Source: Rhizobium sullae
GTDB lineage: Bacteria; Pseudomonadota; Alphaproteobacteria; Rhizobiales; Rhizobiaceae
Length of the DNA: 64,000 nucleotides
NCBI RefSeq assembly: GCF_900169785.1
Contig: NZ_FWER01000025.1
Span: 1-64,000 of the forward strand
Direction: 5' to 3'
Both the position numbers and the translations under genes were made by a program. The notes beneath the pieces are model-generated. The model had not been told where the DNA came from. It saw nothing but the letters and a program-made list of their open reading frames with translations, and did not search any database. How positions within the stretch are numbered: the stretch's first letter is position 1; each line of letters starts with the position of its first letter. Below, piece after piece: positions 25,697-33,354 of this stretch.

Positions 25697-26611
25697 ATGA
25701 ACAACATCATTTCCGCCGTCGGCTTTTGCAACCGGACCGGCAAGGGCGACTTGAGTGTGCTTGACGCTTCGCTGCGGGAGATCGCCGAAACGGGGGCCGA
25801 TGCCTGCGAGATCGGCGTCTATGCCGAGGAAATCATCAGCGGCGGGCGCATCATCGAGGACAGGATGCTTCGCCTCGCCGATATCGTTCGCCGGTACACT
25901 TTCAAAAAATTATCGCTGCATGGCCAGATCCTCTCCAACTTCATGGATCGCGAGCATCTGCACCTGCAAAAGAAGGTCGTTCGGGCGATGCTCGAACTGT
26001 GCGATCGGCTGGGCGCGGGCATACTCGTCCATCACTCGGGTGCCGGGCAGCTTGCCGGTGGCGAAAATGGCGCAGATCTCGACCGAATGGAGCGCGAGGC
26101 GCTGGCCGAGATGGGCGATGTCGCGAAGGACTATGGCGTACGGATCGCACTTGAAAACATTTTCACCACTGAAAGCGGCCAGTACCGCCAGACGCCGAGC
26201 GAAGTGGCTGCAACCGTCAAGGCGATTGGCTCGGACAACGTCGTCGCGCTGATCGACTTCTCGCATGCCTATATTGAGTCGACCTATCGCAATCTCGATT
26301 TCCTCGAAGAATTGCGCGCAATGGCTCCGGTAACCGGTCACCTGCATGTGCATGACAGCTTCGGCCTGCCCTATTCCATGACGCGTTTCTATCATCCGGC
26401 CGAGGCAACCGCGCTCGGTATCGGCGATCTGCACTTGCCGATCGGTTGGGGCGACATTCCTTGGGAGGACATCTTCAGCACGCTTACGTTCCTTCCGGAC
26501 ACGTCGCTGATCATGGAAATTAACGCAGAACGCTTTGGTGACCAGCATCCGGCGTGTTTGGAAAGGGCGAGACGCCTTGCGGGATTGCTCAAGCAGCAAT
26601 GGGCTGCCTAA
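25697..26611 (+). CDS. Sugar phosphate isomerase/epimerase (AP endonuclease 2-type TIM barrel)
   Basis: A 304-residue TIM-barrel protein. Metal-site residues of the family are visible in LSLHGQ, VHHSGAG, ALENIF, ALIDFSHA, HLHVHDSFG and IMEINAER. These enzymes isomerise or epimerise keto sugars or hydroxypyruvate-like acids in the cytoplasm. AGGAG lies before ATG 25697. It is last in the CUT1 operon and so probably acts on the imported solute. The specific reaction cannot be assigned. Confidence 0.8.
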   Translation: MNNIISAVGFCNRTGKGDLSVLDASLREIAETGADACEIGVYAEEIISGGRIIEDRMLRLADIVRRYTFKKLSLHGQILSNFMDREHLHLQKKVVRAMLELCDRLGAGILVHHSGAGQLAGGENGADLDRMEREALAEMGDVAKDYGVRIALENIFTTESGQYRQTPSEVAATVKAIGSDNVVALIDFSHAYIESTYRNLDFLEELRAMAPVTGHLHVHDSFGLPYSMTRFYHPAEATALGIGDLHLPIGWGDIPWEDIFSTLTFLPDTSLIMEINAERFGDQHPACLERARRLAGLLKQQWAA

Positions 26612-26783
26612 GAACAACGCGCGAAGTTCGTGGCGGCACCTCTGTGTCCGAGGTTGGCGATCGGACCTGATGATGGCGGAGGTCGCCTGACCGCTATAGT
26701 TAGTGGCCCTGGCTTCGACGCCGGAACGCTGAAGACTTAAGGACAGAAGTGGATTCGATGATTCACGAACGAGGAGTGATCTG
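26612..26783. other. Short intergenic region before a decayed antitoxin gene
   Basis: No gene is visible. In other genomes a toxin of the DUF6516/TumE type usually lies directly before an HVO_A0114-type gene, but I find no such reading frame here. Confidence 0.3.
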
Positions 26784-27037
26784 ATGACAGAACGAACGCT
26801 TCGAGTGGGGGTGGCATCGTATGAGCAGATGAAGGCTCGGACTATGACAATCGCGCGGGGAGAGCAGAAGCCTGACAGGGACGATCCAACCATGTGGTTC
26901 ACATCGCTCGAAAGTTTCGCCAAGATTCTCTCGGCGCGGAACCATGCGTTGCTCGACCTGATCGCGCAGCGCAAGCCCGGGTCCCTGGCCGAACTCGAAA
27001 CCCTCTCGGGCCGCCCAAGTCCGACCTCTCGCGAACG

Positions 27038-27532
27038 CTAAAGACAATGGCGCGGTACGGGTTGGTGGAACTTGAAGGCGGAGATCACGGGCGTATCGTA
27101 CCTCGCGTGCCTACGATCATCGGAACCGCGCGCTTCCTCCCCGTCCTTCATTGCGGGGAGGAAGCGGGCGCCCTTTGGGGTCTCGACATACTGCCGGACA
27201 ATGTCCAAGGGCGCGCCGCCGCATGACGCGGCGAAATATGACGGCGACCACAACACACCCTTGAGAGTGTTGACGCGCTTCGACAGCTGGACGGTCGCAG
27301 GATAGTTGACCAGCAGATGGAGGTGATCGTCTTCGCCGTTGCACGACACGCATTCTGCATCGACGTCGGACCATAGCTTCGCGAAGATGCGCGACAGGTC
27401 GGCCACGGCGCGTTCCGACAGCACATCCCGCCTGTACCTGGTGACGAAGACCAAATGAACGTGCAACGCAAAGACACGATGTCGTCCCGTGCGATAATAT
27501 TGCAAATGCCGCCGGCCGATTGCTACAACCAT
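27038..27532 (-). CDS. tnpA: IS200/IS605-family transposase TnpA (Y1 HUH), with internal deletion
   Basis: The protein has the family N-terminus YRTGRHRVFALHVHLVFVTR, the HUH motif in EDDHLHLLVNYP and the nucleophile tyrosine in DIVRQYVE. The usual segment of about 20 residues between LKGV and LWSPSY, which contains a basic SSRMIRK-like stretch, is missing while the frame is kept (NTLKGVLWSPSYFAASCGG). The reading frame continues through the left-end hairpin and stops only in the interrupted target gene at 27038. The start is either ATG 27532 or TTG 27505. Enzyme identity is clear; activity is doubtful. Confidence 0.75.
   Translation of the reverse strand: MVVAIGRRHLQYYRTGRHRVFALHVHLVFVTRYRRDVLSERAVADLSRIFAKLWSDVDAECVSCNGEDDHLHLLVNYPATVQLSKRVNTLKGVLWSPSYFAASCGGAPLDIVRQYVETPKGARFLPAMKDGEEARGSDDRRHARYDTPVISAFKFHQPVPRHCL
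27131..27166. repeat. Left-end hairpin of the IS605 element
   Basis: A perfect 13-base stem (27131-27143 with 27154-27166) and a ten-base loop. In this family the hairpin near each end is the TnpA recognition site. It also falls inside the tnpA reading frame, which runs through it into flanking DNA. Confidence 0.7.
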
Positions 27533-27535
27533 CGC

Positions 27536-28730
27536 ATGCCGAACCGCGCGTACAAGTACAGGATTTACGCTGACCCGCAGACGGCGGAATTCTTCGCCCG
27601 CTGCTGCGGCGTCGTGCGCCTCGTCTACAACATCGCCCTTGAGCAGCGATCCTCCTTCTGGCGGCAGTTCAGGAAGGCCGAGGGAAAGACCATCTCCTAC
27701 CCGTCCCAGGCGCGCGAGCTGACGGCGATCCGCGCCGAGGTGCTGTGGGTGGCGGAATGCCCGATCGACGCGCAGCAACAGGCGCTGCGTGACCTTGACC
27801 AGGCGTTCCGGAATTTCTTTGCCGGACGGGCGGGGTACCCGAAGCCGCGGCGCAAGTTCGTCAACGACGCGTTGCGCTTCCCGTCGAGCCGCGTCGGCGC
27901 AATCGCGGTGCTGAACGCGAAGTGGGCGCGGGTGCGGCTCCCGAAAATCGGCGACGTCAAGTTCCGCTACACCCGCCCGATCAGGGGCGCGGTCGGCAAC
28001 GTCACGGTCGTGCGCGCGGCCAACGGATGGCACATCGTCTTTTCCTGCGCGTTCGAACACGAGACGCCGGCAAACGACAATCCGCCCGTCGGTATCGACC
28101 GCGGCATCGTCAACACCTTCGCGCTCTCCACCGGCGAGATGCACGCGATGCCGCCGTCCAACCTCGACGACCGCCATAAGCAGTGGCAGCGGACAGCCGC
28201 ACGGCGCAAGAGCCGTTCGAAGCGCCAGGCCAAGGCGAGACGCCACGCCGCGCGGATTGCGGCGAAGGCGGCGCGCCAACGGCTGCACTGGCAACACGTG
28301 ACGACGACGCGCATCGCGCGGCGCTTCGGGACGGCCGTCCTCGAGGACCTGAAGATCAGGAACATGAGCGCCTCGGCGAAAGGGACCGTCGAGGAGCCGG
28401 GCAGGAACGTCGCCCAGAAGGCTGGCCTCAATCGCTCGATCCTCGCGGCGGCGTGGTACCGCTTCGAGCTGTTGCTGACCTACAAGCTTGCCTTCCTCGG
28501 CGGAACCGTCGTGAAGGTCGATCCGCGATACACGTCCGTGACCTGCTCAAAGTGTGGGTCGAGGGACAAGGCAAACCGCGAAAACCAAGCGAAGTTCCTC
28601 TGCCTCTCCTGCGGAACACGCAGACCACGCCGACGTCAACGCGGCGGTCAACATACTCCTGGCGGGAACACTGCCATCGGCGGCGTCGGAGACTTCCGGC
28701 GGGAGCCGAGGACTCGAAAGGGCGGCCTAA
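27536..28730 (+). pseudogene. tnpB: RNA-guided nuclease TnpB, frameshifted before the third RuvC motif
   Basis: TnpB uses a guide RNA from the element's right end to cut DNA. Here the first RuvC aspartate (PVGIDRGIVNTF), the glutamate (VLEDLKIRNMS) and the zinc finger (CSKCG, CLSCG) are intact. An extra A at 28615/28616 shifts the frame just after CLSCG. In the correct frame the sequence goes on as HADHADVNAAVNILLAG, containing the essential third aspartate, and ends at TAA 28728-28730. The product therefore lacks RuvC-III and should be catalytically dead. The start ATG 27536 lies three bases from the tnpA start on the other strand. Confidence 0.85.
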
Positions 28731-28809
28731 AGCCGCCCCTGAAAATCCCTTCCTTCGGCGGGGAAGATGTTAAATCACCCTCGATCTGGCGGTGCTTTCG
28801 CGCGCCTCC

Positions 28810-29280
28810 TGATCGTGGCGAAGGCGGCGAGGAAATACTCCATCGTCAGTTAGGTGTACGGCGCTCCGGGCGTCGGGCTGCTTGACCCGGAGGAAACGAA
28901 GCCCGCGCCACGCAGAGTTCGTCGCTGTTGATTTCCTTGCCAAAAATCTTCGACAGCTCGCCACGGGTCATCGGCTGGAGATAGCCCACCAGCACCATCG
29001 CCTCGACTTCGGACAGCGCCGCGGCGGCTGACCGGGTCGGGTGCCGAAGAAGCGCGGAGCGCCTCGGCAAAACGCATGCGGGTGCGATGCTGCCAGCCGC
29101 TGGCGACGGAGACTAGCTCGTAGGGACAATCACGCAGGTCTTCCACGAGGTCGTCGACCAAAAGGTCGCTGCTGCAGGCTCGTCCCACACCCCCGCCGTT
29201 GTCTTCCGCGTCACCGGTTCCGTTGAGGCGAAGATCACCGCCTCGACCGTTCGAGTTTCAACCCCAGCCGGAACGCGCAT
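28810..29280 (-). pseudogene. scpB: ScpB-like segregation/condensation protein gene, multiply frameshifted
   Basis: On the minus strand the pieces, in order but in different frames, read TRTVEAVIFASTEPVTR, then SSDLLVDDLVEDLRDCPYEL, then EAMVLVGYLQPMTRGELSKI, then LRGAGFVSSGSSSPTPGAPY and finally LTMEYFLAAFATI. These are the winged-helix segments of ScpB, a kleisin-associated subunit of SMC condensin, in the accessory-plasmid form seen in rhizobia. At least three frameshifts are needed. The original start, ATG 29280, still has an AGGTGAGA ribosome binding site. It is non-functional as it stands. Confidence 0.7.
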
Positions 29281-29362
29281 TCTCACCTCGCTTTGATGCG
29301 CACCCTTCCATAAGTTCACTCGGGCGTTATGCTGCACCAAGACACCAAGCATGAGGCCTTTC

Positions 29363-29632
29363 ATGACGAAGCAACATCAGAGCGACTTGCGGGAGCGGAT
29401 GACGATCCTTGGCAATCTTGATGCGGCCTCCTTCGTTCCCTGGATCCGACGCCATGCCGCCAAGCTCGGACTCGCACAGGCTATATCTCATACCGGCCCC
29501 AACCGGATCGAACTCGAGGTCGCGGGGCCGGTGGAACTGATCGACATGATGGAGATGGGATGCTCTCTCGGGCCCATCGATGTCTGGGTCGAGACGATAC
29601 ACCGCGCACCGGTTGACCGCGGAACCGACTAG
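29363..29632 (+). CDS. Small acylphosphatase-like protein
   Basis: An 89-residue protein with the size and fold pattern of acylphosphatases (FVPWIRRHAAKLGLAQAISH, then NRIELEVAGPVELIDMMEMG). The standard catalytic arginine loop (G-x-V-Q-G-V-x-F-R) is not recognisable, so it may bind rather than hydrolyse acyl phosphates. I chose ATG 29363 over 29351. It stands alone between the ScpB relic and the Rieske operon, on the same strand as the latter but 167 bases before it. Confidence 0.55.
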   Translation: MTKQHQSDLRERMTILGNLDAASFVPWIRRHAAKLGLAQAISHTGPNRIELEVAGPVELIDMMEMGCSLGPIDVWVETIHRAPVDRGTD

Positions 29633-29635
29633 CCT

Positions 29636-29799
29636 CGACTGGCTCTTTGGGGCTGCTCGCGCGTCTCCTGCCTTTTATTTAATCAATATTGCCAATGCAG
29701 AATAATTATGCAAACGTGAGAGCACTGGGAGGCTACCGTCGACGTCAACGCCGGAGCTTTCGCCACGCAGGCCATTGATTTTATATAGAAAGCCGATTG
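29636..29799 (+). promoter_or_regulatory. AT-rich leader before the purine-type operon
   Basis: A 164-base gap whose centre (29680-29712) is notably AT-rich and contains TTGCCA and TAATTATG elements. It is the only place for the promoter of the nine-gene operon that follows. No palindrome of the LacI kind was found, and no regulator lies next to it on this side. Confidence 0.4.
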
Positions 29800-30453
29800 A
29801 TGCTGTCAGATACGACGGGCTCTTGGACGCCAGTCGCCCTTTCTGCGGATTTGCCAGCAGGAGCCGTTATGCCGGCACGGACGCCAGCCGGGCCGATTGC
29901 CCTCTGGCGAAGTCAGTCGGGGCGCGTGGCAGCCTCGAAAGACCGATGTCCGCATCGCGGCATGCGCTTGTCTTACGGCTTCGTGCGTGGCGAGGCCCTT
30001 TCCTGCATCTATCATGGCTGGAGCTATAGCCGGACCGGAAACTGCCTGCGCATCCCCGCCCATCCGGGCCTCACGCCGCCGGAAACGATCCGCGTAGAAA
30101 CGCAGCAGGCCGAAGAGTCCGACGGGATCATCTGGGTTGCGGCGGGACAACTCACGGCCGAGCCCCCGAGGCTTGAAGGTCTCGCTCCATTGCGCTCCCT
30201 GGTGGCCCATGCCGGCGTCGCGGCGGTCGAGGCCGCGGCAAGCGCGAAGGCAGGTCCCGAGGGACTTGTCTGGCAGCCGCAGAATTCGCGGACAATCCGG
30301 CTGTTGCTCGCTCCGCAAGACGACGACCAGACGCTGATCCATGTTCTGCTCGACAGTGACAGCAGCCTGTCCGCGCGCATCGCCGCGTCACGGACCGCCG
30401 AGACGTTGCGGCGGATGGCCGAGGAGCTTCAGACGAAAAGGATCGCGTCATGA
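29800..30453 (+). CDS. Stand-alone Rieske [2Fe-2S] protein
   Basis: A 217-residue protein whose N-terminal half is a Rieske domain: Cys50-Pro-His52 (CPHRG) and Cys69-x-x-His72 (CIYHGW) bind the cluster. The C-terminal 100 residues have no iron ligands of an oxygenase. It would shuttle electrons to the catalytic subunit encoded next, with which it overlaps by four bases (ATGA). In most ring-hydroxylating oxygenases both domains are in one chain. Here they are separate, as if a Rieske oxygenase had been split. No reductase gene is present nearby. ATG 29800 is preferred over TTG 29797. Confidence 0.85.
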   Translation: MLSDTTGSWTPVALSADLPAGAVMPARTPAGPIALWRSQSGRVAASKDRCPHRGMRLSYGFVRGEALSCIYHGWSYSRTGNCLRIPAHPGLTPPETIRVETQQAEESDGIIWVAAGQLTAEPPRLEGLAPLRSLVAHAGVAAVEAAASAKAGPEGLVWQPQNSRTIRLLLAPQDDDQTLIHVLLDSDSSLSARIAASRTAETLRRMAEELQTKRIAS

Positions 30454-31295
30454 GGCAAAACGCGATGATCGATGAGTGGTATCCGGTCGGTCTCTTCAGT
30501 CAGCTCGACATCAAGGGGCGCAGGACGGCCCTGATGGGAGAGCCCATCGATGTGGGTCTCGACCAGCAAGGCGACGCCAAGGTGACATCCAGCAATGGAC
30601 GCACGCTGCCCGTTTGCGTCCGCTACGACCACGTCTGGTCCTCTCTCGGCAAACCCCGGAAGGATCTTTTTCCGATCCCCGAGGCTGATCAGCCCGGCCG
30701 GCGGTTTGTCGAGGTTGGCGTGGTTCGCGTGCGCTGCTCACCGCTGCGTGCCGTCGAGAACTTTCTCGACATCGCGCATTTTCCCTTTGTACACACCGAC
30801 ATCCTGGGTGCAGAGCCGCACACCGAGGTGCAGAACTACAAGGTCGAAATCCGGGAGGACGAGGATGAGGTATGGGCAACGCAGGTGAAATTCTACCAGC
30901 CGCAGGCTGCCAAGTCGGCAAGCGGCGGCATCACGACGGAATACATGTACCGCGTGCCGGCACCGACCTGCTCCGTTCTTTACAAGACCTGCCCGCCCCG
31001 TCCCGGTGAATGGGACGTCATCACGCTGTTCGTCCAGCCACTTGCCGAAGACTTGTGCGACGTCTGGCCGTGGATGGCACTGTTCGACGATGTCACGCCG
31101 ATGACCGACCTGATCCAGTTTCAGCAGACGATCTTCCTGCAGGACCGGTCGATCCTCGAAAACCAGATTCCGCGGCTCCTGCCGCTTGATCCCGGGATGG
31201 AAATTCCAACGAGAGCCGACCTGACTTCGATCGCCTACCGACGCTGGCTGAAACGCCACAGCTATACATACGGCGCACAGCTGGTGGCGCAATGA
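30450..31295 (+). CDS. Rieske-less oxygenase catalytic subunit (NdmC-like)
   Basis: A 281-residue protein with the mononuclear iron site of Rieske oxygenases: Asn104, Asp107, His110 and His115 (ENFLDIAHFPFVH) and Asp232 in LQDRSILENQ. The N-terminal 70 residues look like a Rieske domain from which the two cluster motifs have been lost (DEWYPVGLFSQL, then VCVRYDHVWSSLGKP). It therefore depends on an external Rieske protein, presumably the one just upstream. From the literature, NdmC of the caffeine N7-demethylase also lacks its own cluster and works with a Rieske-containing partner and a GST-like protein. The substrate is inferred from context to be a purine. Confidence 0.8.
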   Translation: MRQNAMIDEWYPVGLFSQLDIKGRRTALMGEPIDVGLDQQGDAKVTSSNGRTLPVCVRYDHVWSSLGKPRKDLFPIPEADQPGRRFVEVGVVRVRCSPLRAVENFLDIAHFPFVHTDILGAEPHTEVQNYKVEIREDEDEVWATQVKFYQPQAAKSASGGITTEYMYRVPAPTCSVLYKTCPPRPGEWDVITLFVQPLAEDLCDVWPWMALFDDVTPMTDLIQFQQTIFLQDRSILENQIPRLLPLDPGMEIPTRADLTSIAYRRWLKRHSYTYGAQLVAQ

Positions 31296-31951
31296 AGCTC
31301 TACGACTATGTCCTCTCGCCCAGTTGCTACAAAGTCCGTCTGATGGCGGCGCTGACGGGTGTGAAACTGGAATTGCGCCCGGTCGATTTTCACCCAGGCG
31401 CCGAGCATCGCGGCCCCGAACTCATGGCGCTTAATCCGGCGGGTTCCATCCCGATCCTCGAGGATGGGGATCTAATCCTTACCGAATCCGCCGCCATGCT
31501 CGTCTATCTCGCCACCAAGGTAGCGCCGGCGTGGCTCGGCAGCGGCACACCGGCGGAAACGGCCCGTGTCCAGCAGTGGCTTTCGTTCTCGCACCGGCTG
31601 ACCGTCAACCTCGGAGGGGCGCGCCTTCATGAAATGCTACTCCGCCCAGGGGACATAGACGCCCTCCGAACGCAGGGCATCGCGGCACTTCGCGAGCTGG
31701 AAGCCGGGCTGGTCGAACAGCGCCTGCGCGGCATGGGTTTCGTCGCGTCGAACCGGCCGACGGTTGCCGATATCGCCTGCTTTCCGTACGTCGCACTCGC
31801 GCCGGACGGCGGCATCCCGCTCGACCCCTATCCCACCATCAGGCTCTGGTCCCGGGCGATCCGCGGCCTCGAAAACTTCATCGAGATGCCCGGCATCCAC
31901 CGGCTGCACGAGCTGAAGCCCGAACCGCAAATCGAACCGGGCGAGGCGTGA
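31292..31951 (+). CDS. Glutathione S-transferase-like protein (NdmE-like partner)
   Basis: A 219-residue GST-fold protein. The N-terminal thioredoxin-like domain has SPSCYKVRLMAALTG, the NPAGSIPIL cis-proline and the ESAAMLVYLA motif; an all-helical domain follows. It overlaps the oxygenase subunit by four bases. GST-like NdmE is a structural partner in the Pseudomonas N7-demethylase complex, so here too it may be a subunit rather than a detoxifying transferase. Ordinary GST activity remains possible. Confidence 0.8.
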   Translation: MKLYDYVLSPSCYKVRLMAALTGVKLELRPVDFHPGAEHRGPELMALNPAGSIPILEDGDLILTESAAMLVYLATKVAPAWLGSGTPAETARVQQWLSFSHRLTVNLGGARLHEMLLRPGDIDALRTQGIAALRELEAGLVEQRLRGMGFVASNRPTVADIACFPYVALAPDGGIPLDPYPTIRLWSRAIRGLENFIEMPGIHRLHELKPEPQIEPGEA

Positions 31952-31952
31952 C

Positions 31953-33332
31953 GTGGCCGGCTATCTCTTGAAGAACTGCGCGGCGGTCATCGTCGACGAG
32001 GGCAAGGGCCCGAGCGTGCTTCGCAACGTCGACCTCCTGACGAACGGACCTGCAATCGCGACCATCGGCGAGGGCCTTTACAAAGGCGACCTGCCGGCCG
32101 GGACGATCGTAGAGGACGCCAGCGGCTGGTTCGTCTATCCGGGCCTTGTTAACACGCACCACCACTTCTTCCAGTGCTTCGTGCGCAACCGCGCCGATCT
32201 CGACTGGACGAAGCTCTCGGTTATCGAATGGCTCGACCGCATCTATCCGATCTTCTCGCGGCTGACTGAGGACTGCTTCTACCATGCCTCCGTCACAGCG
32301 ATGGCCGAGTTGATCAAGCATGGCTGCACCACGGCCTTCGACCACCAATACTGCTTCCCGCGCCACGCTGGCAAACGGCTGATCGATCGTCAATTCGAGG
32401 CTGCCGACCTTCTGGGCATGCGCTTTCATGCAGGCCGCGGCGGCAACACATTGCCGAAGTCGGAAGGCTCGACCATTCCGGACGTCATGCTGGAAACGAC
32501 GGACGAATTCATCGCCGATTGCGCGCGCCTGATTGACACCTATCACGATACCAACCCCTTCAGCATGCGCCAGGTCGTGGTCGCACCCTGCCAGCCGGTC
32601 AACTGCTACCGCGAGACCTTCGTGGAATCGGTCGCGCTGGCGCGTGATCGCGGCGTGCAGATGCATACCCACGTCGGCGAAGGCGAAAGCCCGGTCATCG
32701 AGAGCCGGCACGGCATGCGGACGGTGGATTACTGCGCGGAGCTCGGGTTTGCAGGCCCCGACACCTTTTACGCCCATTGCTGGGAGCTGACACACGACGA
32801 ACTGCGAAAGATGGCCGCAACCGGCACCGGTGTCGCCCACTGCCCCGAGCCGGTCTACCTGGTAGGCGCCGAGATTACGGACATTCCGGCGATGTCGGCC
32901 TTCGGTCTTCGACTGGGTCTCGGCTGCGACGGTGCTGCCTCGAACGACAATTCCAACCTCATCCACTGCATCCACTCCGCCTACATGCTGCAATGCCTGG
33001 TGGCATCGACGCGCGCCCATCCCATCCCGCCGCCGGTCGATTTCCTCAGCTATGCCACGACGGGCGGCGCGGGCCTCCTCGGCCGCCGCGACATCGGCAG
33101 GCTTGCTTCCGGCATGGCTGCCGACCTTTTTGCGATCGACACGCGACGCATGGACTACGTCGGCACGCGGCACGATCCGCTGAGCCTGATTGCCAAGGTC
33201 GGCATCGGTACGCCGACCGACATGACCATGATCAACGGCCGCATCGTCTGGGCAAAGGGTGAATTCGTCGGGCTCGACGAAGCGCGACTGTTCGCCGAAG
33301 CCGAGGCTGCTCTTACGACAGTGGAATTCTAA
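31953..33332 (+). CDS. 8-oxoguanine deaminase-type amidohydrolase (ATZ/TRZ family)
   Basis: A 459-residue metal-dependent deaminase starting with GTG, one base after the GST stop. Zinc or iron ligands are His69 and His71 (NTHHHF), His in QMHTHVGEG, His in YAHCWELT and Asp in LGCDGAASND. The overall sequence is closest to 8-oxoguanine deaminase, which turns 8-oxoguanine into urate. Related members act on guanine, isoxanthopterin or triazines. In an operon with a purine-type importer and an N-demethylase-like oxygenase, a modified guanine is the likely substrate. Confidence 0.82.
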   Translation: MAGYLLKNCAAVIVDEGKGPSVLRNVDLLTNGPAIATIGEGLYKGDLPAGTIVEDASGWFVYPGLVNTHHHFFQCFVRNRADLDWTKLSVIEWLDRIYPIFSRLTEDCFYHASVTAMAELIKHGCTTAFDHQYCFPRHAGKRLIDRQFEAADLLGMRFHAGRGGNTLPKSEGSTIPDVMLETTDEFIADCARLIDTYHDTNPFSMRQVVVAPCQPVNCYRETFVESVALARDRGVQMHTHVGEGESPVIESRHGMRTVDYCAELGFAGPDTFYAHCWELTHDELRKMAATGTGVAHCPEPVYLVGAEITDIPAMSAFGLRLGLGCDGAASNDNSNLIHCIHSAYMLQCLVASTRAHPIPPPVDFLSYATTGGAGLLGRRDIGRLASGMAADLFAIDTRRMDYVGTRHDPLSLIAKVGIGTPTDMTMINGRIVWAKGEFVGLDEARLFAEAEAALTTVEF

Positions 33333-33354
33333 AACACAAAACAAGGGAACTGAC

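Larger units (their letters stand above)
27115..28770. mobile_element. IS200/IS605-family insertion element (degraded)
   Basis: The element carries divergent tnpA (minus) and tnpB (plus) and subterminal hairpins instead of inverted repeats. The left hairpin is CGCTTCCTCCCCG (27131-27143) with CGGGGAGGAAGCG (27154-27166). The right end has GGGCGGC/GCCGCCC (28720-28738) and CTTCC/GGAAG (28749-28766). The edges are set by where the interrupted antitoxin gene resumes and are good to about ten bases. Both element genes have lesions, so it is probably immobile. Confidence 0.8.
26784..28812 (+). pseudogene. HVO_A0114-type (TumA-like) DNA-binding antitoxin gene, frameshifted and split by an IS605 element
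   Basis: The first part (26784-27014) encodes MTERTLRVGVASYEQMKAR and then TSLESFAKILSARNHALLDLI, a MarR-like winged-helix start. A one-base deletion near 27014 shifts the frame, after which KSDLSRTLKTMARYGLVELE and GRIVPRVP follow in the next frame up to about 27115. The remaining tail, ITLDLAVLSRAS with a TGA at 28810-28812, is found 1.65 kb further on, beyond the transposon. Proteins of this family are antitoxins paired with DUF6516-type toxins. Both lesions make this copy non-functional, and the toxin is missing. Confidence 0.7.

Noticed and set aside
30450-31295. Frameshift splitting an ordinary Rieske oxygenase into two ORFs
   Set aside because: The second protein has its own N-terminal segment equivalent to a cluster-less Rieske domain, and the first has an extra 100-residue tail. 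The four-base ATGA overlap is like other gene junctions here, so this is two real genes.
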